From: Monocercomonoides exilis
Taxonomy: Eukaryota; Preaxostyla; Oxymonadida; Polymastigidae
DNA: 64,000 nt
NCBI GenBank assembly: GCA_001643675.2
Contig: LSRY02000027.1
Coordinates: 377,001 to 441,000, forward strand
Direction: 5' to 3'
Positions 1-10,292 of the stretch are shown here, in pieces. A program made the position numbers and the translations under genes. How positions within the stretch are numbered: the first letter of the stretch is position 1; each line of letters opens with the position of its first letter. A model generated the notes under the pieces. That model did no database searches, was not told the origin of the DNA, and saw nothing but the letters and a program-made list of their open reading frames with translations.

Positions 1-3000
1 GCAAAAGTTGTCACTTCTCCTTTCTCTTTGCTTTCACCGCAACAATCGAATAATTCATCACCTTCTTCTTCTTCTTCTTCTTCTTCTCTTTCTTCTTCTT
101 CCACACACTCATTCACTCTAAATATCCCTCCTCCTCTTTCAGACACCTCATCTGCTTCTTCATCTCCACCAACCAACAACAGCATATCCACTGCGAATTC
201 TTCAAATGCTCTTTCTTCTCTCTCTTTCAACACAACAAGCACATCACCTTCTCCTCTTCCAATTCCTCTTCCTTCTTCTTCTTTATCACCTTCACCATCT
301 CCATCATCATTATCATCATCATCTTCTTCTTCTTCTTCAAATGTTGAGATGTCTTCTTCTCCATTGTCTGTGTTTCAGAGATATGATCCAGCCATTCATT
401 CACCTCACTCTGCACCTTCTGCTTCACCTGCCATCTTCCCTGTCCTTTCATCTGATACACCCACACCTGCATCTTCCTCTTCTCTCTCTTCCTCCTCTTC
501 TTCTTCCTCTTCCACTCATTTCTCTCTCATTGCCATTTCTCCTTCTCCTTCCCTCCATCAGCAGTCACTCACAGGCACCGAGTACACTTCCATGCCCTTC
601 GTAGCTGCACAATATCCTTTCCCCCATCCTTCTCCACCTGCCGTGTTTCCTGCCCCTTCTCCCTTCATCTTCACACCTGCTGAAACGCCCACTGCTTCTT
701 TCTCTGCACATTCATCGCATTCTCAACAGGCTCCTTCTGACTCTTCTTTCTCTGGATTTGCTTCAGCACAGACATCTGCTCCATTCACTTTTCAGACTCC
801 TTCATCAGCTAAATCATTATCTTCCTCTTCTTCCTCTTCATCTTCCTCTTCTTCATCAACAGCATTGTCCTGTCTTCAACCAGAATCTGCCTTTGCCCCA
901 CCCGACAGAAGCATCATCCACATCTCTCCTCCATCATCATCATCACCCATCCCAATCGCTGCTCCTGTGCTCAAGCCAACTGCCTCTGTCCTGTCTGACC
1001 CATTCATCATCTCCTCTTCCCTCTCCTCTCTCACTCGCCCTCTGACACCTGCCCAGATCACCAGCATCCAACAGACGGTGCCACTGCAACACAGACGCTG
1101 TGCACATCTGAACAGAAAGCTGTTTAAGATGATTCAGAAAGCACAGGAACACTTTGTTGCTTCGGCAGCTGCACCGAACATCAGACGGCTGGCTATGCAC
1201 AAGGCAAAGGAAATGGCGCAAGTGAAGAGAGAAAGAAGGAAGGAGCTGAAGGGGAAAGAGCAGAGAAGATTGAAACGAAACACGGCAAGTGTTGCTTCAA
1301 GAAGGAGAGGGTTGAGAAACGAGAAGAAAGAAGAAGAGGAGAAGAAGAGCATTGATGAGAAAGAAGAGAAAGATGAGAAAGATGAAAAAGAAGAGAATTT
1401 GAAGAGAAAAGCAAGTCGAACGAATCAAAAGCAGTCTCAGGCAAAGACTCATCAAGTTCCGAAGTTGAATAGGAAGCGATCATCAAATGGAAGATTTCTC
1501 AAGAAAATAGAGGCAGACGAAGAAACATCAGCTGCAAAAACTGAAGAGGAAGAGGAAGAAGAGGAAGGAGAAGAAGAAGAAGGAGAAGAAGAAGAAGAAG
1601 AAGCAAAATCAAAAGACAAAAAGAAAGAGAAAGAGAAAGATAGAGAAGTTGATGTTGTGACAGTAGCAGATGTTCCTTCAGCACACGAAGAAGGAGATGA
1701 TGAAGAAGAAAAAGAAGAGGAAGAGGAAGAGGAAGAAGAGCAATCAACACAGAAAGACAAAAGAAACAAACGAAGAAAAAGGAGTATTCAATCAGGTAGA
1801 AGCAGCAGTCGCTCAGAAAGGACAAGAACAAAGAGAAGCTCATCCAAACAGGAAGCTCACTCAGAAAAGAGCGAAGGAAGTGGAAGACATGGAAGAAAGA
1901 TCTCAATAATTGCAAAGGATGACGAAACATCGAATTGTGAGAAAGAGGATGACAAACAGGAAGACAGCAGTGAAAGTGAAGAAGAAGCAGCAAATAATAA
2001 TGATGGTGATCACTTGGTAAAGAAGCCAATTAAAAGAGCATCAAGACAAAGGGCAAAGAGAAGCAGAACAGTTAGAACGAACAAGGATCAATCAAATGCA
2101 AACAACGAGGTTGAATTGTCTTCAACAGATGACAGCGAGGCTGTTTCAGAAATAACAGAGTCACAACTCATTGGGAAGAAAAGAAGGAGAGGAACTGTGT
2201 TGGTTGATGTGGATGCTGAAGAAGAAGAAGAGGAAGAGGAAGAAGATAATACTGAAGAAGATTGTGGCGATAATAAAAAATCAAATGAAGGAGAAAACAA
2301 AGATGTTAACAAAGATATAACAAACAAAGCAGAAGACAAAAAGATAACGATTGATGATGAAGCCGAAGAAGCTGCAGTGGCAGCAGAAGATAAGACAGTT
2401 ATATCTGTTGAAGAGAACGAAGGCAATTCTGCTCAAGGAAAAAGACAGCGCATTTGTGTGATTGACACTCCAGGCAAAGCGAACGAGCTGCATGATTTGA
2501 CAGAGGAGAGTGTTGTTGAGATAAAAGAGCCATCAAACACTCTTCAGAGAAAGAAGAAGCGTGTTTCTGAAGAATTGAGTGAGGATCCAATCAAAATACC
2601 AGACGCATCACGTCCTTCACAGCAAGTGAATGCCCCGCCAGCGGCTGAAGCAGAAAAGGAGAGCAAAATCAAAATGAGGAGAAGAAGAGCATCAGAAAGA
2701 GAATTGATTTCGTTGGGCATTATTGACGAGCAGGCAAAGAGAATGCCGATGACTCGGAACAAAGGACTGAAGAAGGAGGAGAGCAAAGACGATGGCCAGT
2801 CAATCTCAACAAGATTGAGGAGCAGAGAGACTAAGAAAGAGGAGAAGAAAGGAGAGAGAAATACAAGATTGTTCCAAAAGGTTGAAAGTGCTCAAAGGAA
2901 AGAGGAAAGCCACAGAAGAAAAGAAGAAAGGAAAGGCAACGAAAAAGAAGTGATTCAAGTGACAAATTCAGATGAGACACAGAATCACAGCACGCGAAAT

Positions 3001-5328
3001 AGAAAACAACAAGCTAATCAAAAGACAGAGAAACGAGAAAAACAGAATACAAAAACGATGTCGCAAACAAAACGAAGTAAAGAGAGAAGAGCTGCCAACA
3101 GCAAAGCCGAAATTTTGGAGAGCATATTGAAAGAAAACGACACAACTGATGGTTCCGAAAGCAGCGATCTGTTTCCTCAGTCAGAAGAAAAAGAAGTGAA
3201 AGAAAGCAGAAGCAGAAGCAGAAGCAGAAGAAACAGGAGAGAGAAAACGAAAAATGGAGCTGGAACTGCAAAGAAAGAGCATTTGGACAAAGAAAGTGAA
3301 AATGAGAAGAAAGAAGAAGCAGACAAGAAAGAAGAGGAGAAAGAGGAAGAAATAGAGGAAAAAGAAGACATTGAACAAGAAAGTGGTACAGATGAATTTG
3401 AAGATGAAGAAGATGAAAGCAGTTTGTTTGAAGATGAATACGGACGCCCTCAGATGTCACGAATTGTCATTCCTGCTTTTCTGTTGATATTCAAAAAGGA
3501 AATAATGGCAAGAAACGCAAAGATAATAAGCGACCGAATATATCGCCACGAAATGATGAAGAAGCGAAGAAGACTCAGAGAAGCCAAAAAGATGAGAGAA
3601 ACATTGATTTCTTCATCTTCATACAATCAGAAATCCAAATCAAGCAATTCTTTGCCTTCAGGCAATTCTTCTGGCTCACTCGCCATGTCAAATGCCTCAA
3701 CACCCGCTTCATTCACTATCCACACTTCACCCCACACTCCACTCTCAAAGCCATTGGCAGCACATGCCAAGTTCCAACTGCTCACTTCACAAGACGATAC
3801 ACCTTTTGAGCAGACGCTGCATCAGCAGCACTTCGAACCACTGGTCCAGATGCAAAATGGAGCAAGCTCAAAAGAGTTGATTCCTTCGACTTCTTCTTCA
3901 TTCACAACATCAACACCCTCAGGAAAATCACATTCAGCTATCTCTTCTTCCTCTTCCTCTTCTTCAGCTTCACTTTCATCAGCAATGCGTGTGATGCCCT
4001 TGTCAATCACCCCAGTTCCTCTCTCTTTCTCTTCCATCACATCGTCTCCTCCTTCCATCCAGAAGCAGTTCACACATTCACTCACACACTCTCATTTTCT
4101 CTTCCCGTTTCTGAACCGTTTGGCGAGCACAGACCACTCTGGTGCTTCTCCACAGACATCAGGCACTGCAGATATTTCTCCATATCACTCAAGCTCTTCC
4201 TTCAGCAAGCTCTATCTGTCTCCTTCCTCCTGCTCTCTCTTCTCCTCTTCAAATGGCATCATCCCCAACCAGATCCCCCTTCTCCCTGTACCTCTACCTG
4301 AGCCATCGCTGTCACTCCCTTCAGAAAAAGCGATTCTTCAGAATGCTTCTATTGCAGTGTATCTGTCTTCAAAGCTTGCTCCAACTACTTCCACTGCCTC
4401 TCGAACTGTGTCTGGCTCAAATAGCTATTGCTCTTCATCTGACCGCCGAAGCCCACCTCCACGTGGCCGATCGCCTGCTCCTTCCTCTTCCTCCTCTAAT
4501 TCGCGTGGAAAGGGCCGCTCTTCCCCCGCACCTGCATTTGCTATCACACCACCTCCTCTGCCAGGCTTTGCAGATGAGTCTGAAGTGCTCGCCACATCAA
4601 TTCGAGGGCGATCGCGTTCAGCATCGCCATCCAGTTTTGCACCAGCTTCATCTGCTCATTCTACTTCACATTCGACTCATCAGCCTTCTTCTTCTTCGTC
4701 GTCGTCGTCCTCTGGTGCTTCAGGTGCTCCGAATGGAGTGCTTTCAGATCGGAGAAACAGATTTAGCTCAACTCTTCTTTCTCCTCCTCGTGTTCGCTCT
4801 TCACAGTCACTTGGCTCGGCAGACGGCGTGCTCAAGTCTTCTTTGGATATGCCCGGATGTCTCAACGGAAATAGCTCATCCCAACCAAATTCGGCTGTGT
4901 TTGCACCAAAACCTTCAAAGAGATCGAACTCTCCCCCTCCCTTTTCATTCACTCCACCGCCAGGACAGTCTTCTCAATCAACATCATCATCATCAGCTTC
5001 ACAATCCTCTATGCTTCCCAACCCGTTTTCTTCAAAGGCTCGTTCGCGTCCTTCAACTCCATTTGCATCTTCTGCTCAATCTGATGACACTGCCTCATCG
5101 ACTTCTGATCCACTGACATTTACTCTTCCTGAGATTTTGACATTGGCGCTTTCAGCCAACCGCGGTGAGTGGATTCTTTGTGATGACTCAGACGTGACAA
5201 GAGTTGCGCTTTCGACACTTGCACACACGTTGAATGGAACACGCAACACTTCACACACACCTTATCTCTTGTTCTACACACGCATTGACCCTCCTGATGA
5301 GTACAAGCAACTGGCAGAAGAAGAATGA
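1..5328 (+). CDS. Giant low-complexity protein ending in a USP-type deubiquitinase C-terminus (5' partial)
   Basis: The frame is open from base 1 to the TGA at 5326-5328, so the start lies outside the window. The ~1,775 visible residues have four zones: Ser/Pro-rich (1-1040), a basic helix-forming stretch (~1080-1270), a very long Lys/Glu/Arg region with acidic runs and NLS-like basic clusters (~1300-3600), and a second Ser/Pro-rich zone (~3600-5120). The last ~60 residues differ: GEWILCDDSDVTRV (5164-5205) followed by YLLFYTR (5263-5283). This resembles the end of ubiquitin-specific protease (USP/UCH) domains, where W-x-x-x-DD carries the third catalytic residue and a Y-x-L-F-Y-x-R strand closes the fold. 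The GHY histidine box that normally lies just before it is absent here, so the catalytic Cys and His would have to lie upstream of the window. I infer a USP domain split by a very long insertion. Otherwise this is an unrecognised low-complexity nuclear protein. Confidence 0.6.
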   Translation, partial: AKVVTSPFSLLSPQQSNNSSPSSSSSSSSLSSSSTHSFTLNIPPPLSDTSSASSSPPTNNSISTANSSNALSSLSFNTTSTSPSPLPIPLPSSSLSPSPSPSSLSSSSSSSSSNVEMSSSPLSVFQRYDPAIHSPHSAPSASPAIFPVLSSDTPTPASSSSLSSSSSSSSSTHFSLIAISPSPSLHQQSLTGTEYTSMPFVAAQYPFPHPSPPAVFPAPSPFIFTPAETPTASFSAHSSHSQQAPSDSSFSGFASAQTSAPFTFQTPSSAKSLSSSSSSSSSSSSSTALSCLQPESAFAPPDRSIIHISPPSSSSPIPIAAPVLKPTASVLSDPFIISSSLSSLTRPLTPAQITSIQQTVPLQHRRCAHLNRKLFKMIQKAQEHFVASAAAPNIRRLAMHKAKEMAQVKRERRKELKGKEQRRLKRNTASVASRRRGLRNEKKEEEEKKSIDEKEEKDEKDEKEENLKRKASRTNQKQSQAKTHQVPKLNRKRSSNGRFLKKIEADEETSAAKTEEEEEEEEGEEEEGEEEEEEAKSKDKKKEKEKDREVDVVTVADVPSAHEEGDDEEEKEEEEEEEEEQSTQKDKRNKRRKRSIQSGRSSSRSERTRTKRSSSKQEAHSEKSEGSGRHGRKISIIAKDDETSNCEKEDDKQEDSSESEEEAANNNDGDHLVKKPIKRASRQRAKRSRTVRTNKDQSNANNEVELSSTDDSEAVSEITESQLIGKKRRRGTVLVDVDAEEEEEEEEEDNTEEDCGDNKKSNEGENKDVNKDITNKAEDKKITIDDEAEEAAVAAEDKTVISVEENEGNSAQGKRQRICVIDTPGKANELHDLTEESVVEIKEPSNTLQRKKKRVSEELSEDPIKIPDASRPSQQVNAPPAAEAEKESKIKMRRRRASERELISLGIIDEQAKRMPMTRNKGLKKEESKDDGQSISTRLRSRETKKEEKKGERNTRLFQKVESAQRKEESHRRKEERKGNEKEVIQVTNSDETQNHSTRNRKQQANQKTEKREKQNTKTMSQTKRSKERRAANSKAEILESILKENDTTDGSESSDLFPQSEEKEVKESRSRSRSRRNRREKTKNGAGTAKKEHLDKESENEKKEEADKKEEEKEEEIEEKEDIEQESGTDEFEDEEDESSLFEDEYGRPQMSRIVIPAFLLIFKKEIMARNAKIISDRIYRHEMMKKRRRLREAKKMRETLISSSSYNQKSKSSNSLPSGNSSGSLAMSNASTPASFTIHTSPHTPLSKPLAAHAKFQLLTSQDDTPFEQTLHQQHFEPLVQMQNGASSKELIPSTSSSFTTSTPSGKSHSAISSSSSSSSASLSSAMRVMPLSITPVPLSFSSITSSPPSIQKQFTHSLTHSHFLFPFLNRLASTDHSGASPQTSGTADISPYHSSSSFSKLYLSPSSCSLFSSSNGIIPNQIPLLPVPLPEPSLSLPSEKAILQNASIAVYLSSKLAPTTSTASRTVSGSNSYCSSSDRRSPPPRGRSPAPSSSSSNSRGKGRSSPAPAFAITPPPLPGFADESEVLATSIRGRSRSASPSSFAPASSAHSTSHSTHQPSSSSSSSSSGASGAPNGVLSDRRNRFSSTLLSPPRVRSSQSLGSADGVLKSSLDMPGCLNGNSSSQPNSAVFAPKPSKRSNSPPPFSFTPPPGQSSQSTSSSSASQSSMLPNPFSSKARSRPSTPFASSAQSDDTASSTSDPLTFTLPEILTLALSANRGEWILCDDSDVTRVALSTLAHTLNGTRNTSHTPYLLFYTRIDPPDEYKQLAEEE

Positions 5329-5930
5329 AAAAAAAGCTCATCGATGTTTTCTTTGATTATGTCAAAAAAAGAAAGATATTATTTTTTGTTTATCTTAATA
5401 ATTATTCATTGTCTTTCATAAGCATTGATAAGAATTTAGAAAAACGACTTTCGATTTGATGGTCTTTTATTAATTATTGAAATGTAAAGTATTTACAAAA
5501 GCTTAATTAATATTTCTTTTCTTCACTTCTCAAAAAGAAATTGTTAAAATCGACAACAAACTAATCAGCTTTTGCAAAAATGAAATTGTTGAGAAAAAAA
5601 AGTTTTGCCTTAAATAATGTTAAAAATAGTGCTATCAAAAAAGATGCAACACAAAAATGCAACGAAAAAAGAAGCATCAAAGACCTTGAGGCATTTCAAA
5701 CTCAACAAAACAGAAGTTGACCAAATGTCAATGATTATCGATGCAAAAATATAGAAAATTGCATCAATAAAAAATAAATTCAAAACAAACCATTGAAAAA
5801 AAAATCAAAGAAACTGTAATTAACGAATTACCAAGCCTTTCTCACCTCATAATATATCAAAAAATGCTTAAGAAGCAAAACATTAGATTAAAAGAAAAAC
5901 ATGAGTTTCAAACAAAAATAAAAAAAAAAA

Positions 5931-5970
<40 letters not shown>

Positions 5971-6478
5971 AAAAAGTGAGATGAAACTGATAAGAAATGA
6001 CGAATACTGATGTGATAGAAAGACATATTGTTGTACAGTGCTCTGTGCTCAATATGCAAATGAAATGGAAATAACATTAAAATGTGTCTAAAGAAATAAA
6101 GAAAAAAGGGAGAAACATTACAAAAAAAAGTTGTGGATTTGAAGGAGAAAGATGTATTCAGTAGCAAATGATGTAATATTTCGTAGCAAAAGTATCACAA
6201 AAGAGTAAGCAATTAAAGAAAGAACTGATAAAGAATGTTCTCATTACTATTTGAATGGATAATAATGTCACTGAAAAAACTGCAAATAAGATTGAATGCA
6301 CGATGACATCAATTGAAAATAGCATTCATAAAGACAAAACGAGCAATGATTGAAGCACAGTTGGATGCTTCACTAAAATTAATCCACATACCAGCACAAA
6401 TAAAAAGAAAGAAGAACAAACACTTTCAAGCTTGAAAATGAAAAAGAAATAGGTTTGCTTTATAATAATTTCTACCAT
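5329..6478. other. Convergent intergenic region
   Basis: This is AT-rich, A-tract-rich DNA between the 3' ends of the USP-like gene (+) and the prominin-like gene (-). Apart from the GAAA microsatellite I see no coding pattern, RNA gene or mobile element in it. Confidence 0.6.
5921..5980 (+). repeat. (GAAA)n microsatellite in a homopurine tract
   Basis: Uninterrupted purine run of 60 nt. An A12 stretch is followed by about ten GAAA units (5933-5972) and a short A run. It lies in the convergent intergenic space. Confidence 0.95.
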
Positions 6479-9400
6479 TTACTTTTTCCTTGACGATGAA
6501 GAATGTTTTTTGGATGAACCTTGTTGGCTCCTTTTCAAAGTTCCATTTGAGCCTTTTGAACTGCCACTGGATTTTTCTGATCCCTTTGAACCGTCAGCAG
6601 ACTCTTTTCCCTTTCCTCCCTTGTAGTGAGTATTCCTGGTCGCACTTGTTGGCCCTTCATACTCCGAAGCGCTTGCCTCGTTCTTCTTAGATTTGCAGCA
6701 TAACTCCTTCGCCCAAGTGAAGAACGTTAATCCGCTGGTTGTGTCTTTCTTCCTTCTCCATTCAAACTTCTCCTTGGCATTCCTCTCTGCAGCTGGATCT
6801 GGCGGCACCATCCACAACTTCCTGCCACACATCAGAATGCATTCGTTGAACATCAGAAATATCAGCACAATCACCCCCATCATCCATATGGCAGCGAGTG
6901 AATGTGTCAGATCCAAAAACAATGGATCAATAACTGCCGAAATGGCATTAAACATGTCTCTCCCGTTGAGCTGCTTTATGGATTCTTGTGCAGCTTTTTC
7001 GATTTCTTCGTTTCCTTTCACTGTCAAAGCATCAATGAACGCATAAAATTGATCACCATCGTCTTCAATCAACTTTGTAGTTCCCTTGTCAACATTCACC
7101 AAATTGATATCATAAAGCGCTGCATCAAAAAGATCACTTAAAGATTTTGTTGTATCGCTGTACATCTGTCTGAAGGCATTTTCACCGTCCTGGTCGCGAA
7201 AGATGTATCGAGACAATGCATTTGCATCAATCGACGCAAAACGAAGGAAGCGAAAATCTTCCTTTGAAATGTCGTATTTGGAAGCACTTCCATCCTCTCG
7301 GCTGATAAACTCATCAGCCAAATGGTGCACAGAATCTGATGAAACGTGTGCGCCTGAGGAATCATCCAAAACATCAAATGTGGACGAGAAGGTCATTTCT
7401 CTTTCTGGTGTCGCAGAGTCATTTGATCTTTGTCCAGACTCCAATACATCATTTGAATATGTCAGTTTCATATGATTGTCAAAGGAATAAATAGAACTCT
7501 CACCGCTGAGATAAGAATCCACTATATCGTTTGGAGGATAACCGCGTGAATTCTTAGAAGCGGTTTTTGACGGATTTGCAGGATTAAATCTGCGTTTCTG
7601 AAGCGCATAAGATGCAACAGAGTCGCCAGACATCGCCTTGATGGCTAAAACAATGCGTTTCCTCATTTCTTTCATGGCATATTTCACCCCTTTCACATAT
7701 TTTTCAGCACCTGTTTTATTTAAGTGGTGCATCTGTACCTCTTTTTGTGTATCAGCAAATAAATGCCAAACATCAGACAGTGAATCATTTTTGTTTATTC
7801 CTTGGGAATTGGCGATTCCGTTTGACCTTTCTATCTTGCGCAGCTGTGCAGGAGTCTCCGACAGAACAGCTGAAGTGGAAGCCTCCATCATCATCTGCCC
7901 GTCCAAAAACTCCAGAACAGCCTCAAACAACCTGTCAAACTGTGTCATGTCTTCCTGTTCGTACACGCCATAGTACACATCCAGTGCGGGTGTGGTCACC
8001 ACTGCAAACGCAAGACACACCAGGCCAATGACAAAGAAAAAAATATGATGGAAAAACAGCGATGCACACAGAACACCATCTTCCCGGAAGAACTTTGAGC
8101 AGAACGCTGTTGCCCACAGAAGTAAGATAAACAAGCCCAGAATGGCATAAGAAACACCGATGACTATGTAGCCGTAGAGCTGATATATCGCTTTCCAATC
8201 ATCTGAGAATCCATATGCATCGTTCAGCTGACTGCTCAAGGATTTAGCTCGTTTTGTGAATGTCTCAATTTGCGTTGAGGCATCTTTGGTTAACCGAATC
8301 AGCCCGTCTTCCATTGCAGCATAATCGTCATTTAGCATCTGAATGAAATTGTCGACATTATCTATATCTGTTGTATCCCCTTCTGGGTCGCCTGCACTAT
8401 CTTCAGCACAATGAGTAATGTTATTTGAAAGAATATCTATGGCCTCCTCAAGAGAGATATCATTACTAAGTGAATATCTTCCATTCAAAACAGAAAGCTG
8501 TTGTAAAAGCTGAGAATACTTCAGCGTTTGGAAGCATTCACAGTTCAACGAGTGTTCGGCGCTATATTCTTTAAGCGACAAAAGTAAATTGAAAGTGTTC
8601 CATTTTATATCCAATATGCTTTTGAAATGTGTGCAATTTGCTGATCCTAACGAACCGTGCATATTCGTTAATGACATTTTATAATCTTCAGTAACAGTCC
8701 TGTTTATGTTAAGATTATTTAATAAAAATTCAACATCAACATTAGTTTCATTTGGTAAGCTTTCTATGAATAAGCAACTTGTTTCATCATATTTGATGTA
8801 TTTACCATCCAAATTGACAGTAAATGGATAATATGAGGATATGGAATCAACAAATTTTGCGGCATTCGAGCAGAATATTTCATTAATAGCTTCTTCATCA
8901 CTTAAATTTTGACGTATTGGCATGATTGCCTTTGAAAGAGGATCATTCAAATAATCCGCAAAAAGTTTTGGATGGTTACTACGAATACATTGATTGTTTG
9001 TCCAAGTTGCATCATCATCATTTGTTAGTGTGTGGAATTGGAATTAAAGCAAAGAAATTGGTAATATGAAGATTCATTATTTCAAAAGAAGAAGATCATT
9101 CTTTTTAATTGAAGCAAGATAAATTGAATTGCAAACATTGTGTACATCGTCTGAGCTTTCAGAGCATCTTCCAATAGCTTCTCCTTTTGATATTTTCCAT
9201 TAACGTAACTTGTTGTCTTCGAAGCATATTCAGCAATGTATGATCCAACTATTTAAAAAATAATACACAGAAGTCAATAAGCACGCATAATTAATTCTCA
9301 AGAAAAAAGTATGATACCTGTCTCAAATCCAGATAATCCATTAACGATCTCAATCATTTTTCCAATTGTATTTTTCGAAGTGGGGAAAAGCCCTTCGGCA

Positions 9401-10142
9401 GCGGCATTAACTTTTGAAACACAAATAATCATGATGACGCAACAAGCTCTTTCGGGGTTTAAAATATGTCAACAATAAAATTCAAAGATATGTTTAAAAA
9501 CATAAATACATATAAATATAAATACTCAAGCACACGTTAGAATAATTGAAAAAAAGCAATAGGTGAATCTGCAGCACGTGCCACATTTTTTGTTCTTTGA
9601 ATTACGGCAATACGAACAGAAATAAACAGTGTCAGATTTTTTAGAATTTGTAATTTGTTGGCAGCACCATATAAAAGTCATTACCAATCCAATCACATAA
9701 AACAATCCAATTGTGAGAAGCGGCCCGATATTACACTTTGAAGTTCATTCAATTACAAAAAATAAAATTAATAAATAAATTTAAAATATAACTTTATAAA
9801 ATATCGAGAAAATGCTGCAATTTAGCATACAAAATAGTAATTAAATATTGAAACGGTAACTTCACGCATATCATTCTCTGCCAAGTTATTGTTCAATATG
9901 TAATTGATAACATCTGTTAAATATTGAAACTGTATAGTGTCGTACGTCCCTCCAGATAATGGAATTCGAGGGATTATATTCAGAAAACTCTTCCACAAAT
10001 TAGCTACAGGATAGACACCATTCTCGGGAAGCTCTTTAAAAATCAAAAACCAACACGAGCATCAGCAGTTATAAAATATATTTCATTTCAAACATACCTT
10101 TAACTTGAAAGCACCACGTATACAGAACCACATGGAACAACA
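6479..10142 (-). CDS. Prominin-like five-span membrane protein, multi-exon
   Basis: The last exon (6479-8978) carries two close membrane spans (nt ~8190-7980), a ~400-residue loop, a third span (nt ~6910-6845) and a Ser/Lys-rich cytoplasmic tail. Splicing upstream adds exons 9137-9248, 9318-9448, 9536-9735, 9831-10033 and 10098-10142. Phases agree at each junction, with donors GTTTGC, GTATCA, GTGTGC, GTATGC and GTATGT and acceptors ending TAG, AAAG or CAG. The added exons encode two more spans flanking a short Cys-rich cytoplasmic segment (WCC, C-x2-C, CGTCC). The order span, Cys-rich loop, span, long loop, span, span, long loop, span, tail is the prominin topology; family members shape plasma-membrane protrusions. 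The first exon and ATG are unresolved (somewhere near 10150-10200), and the 8979-9136 intron is the least certain. A tweety-like protein is an alternative with the same topology. Assignment rests on topology and Cys pattern, not on alignment. Confidence 0.6.
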
Positions 10143-10292
10143 CTGAAACACAAAACATATCAAAAAATTTACCAAATAATATTGATCCATACCCTTAAAT
10201 ATTTTATTTTTATTAATACTCTATATTTTTTGAAAATAATGTTAAAAAGTAAACAAATTTGATTTTTTTTTTAATGATGCTAATTTTAACAG

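Noticed and set aside
1499-2029. Long minus-strand frames opposite the USP-like gene
   Set aside because: They mirror purine-rich Glu/Lys codons and give Leu/Ser/Phe repeats; no independent gene signal.
4142-5116. 324-codon + strand frame within the 3' part of the first gene
   Set aside because: Frame-shifted shadow of the Ser/Pro-rich coding sequence; composed of Leu, His and Pro with no domain.
9822-10046. Stand-alone 74-codon minus-strand gene
   Set aside because: Its end reads into a GTATGC donor and it splices in phase to the next prominin-like exon, so it is an exon.
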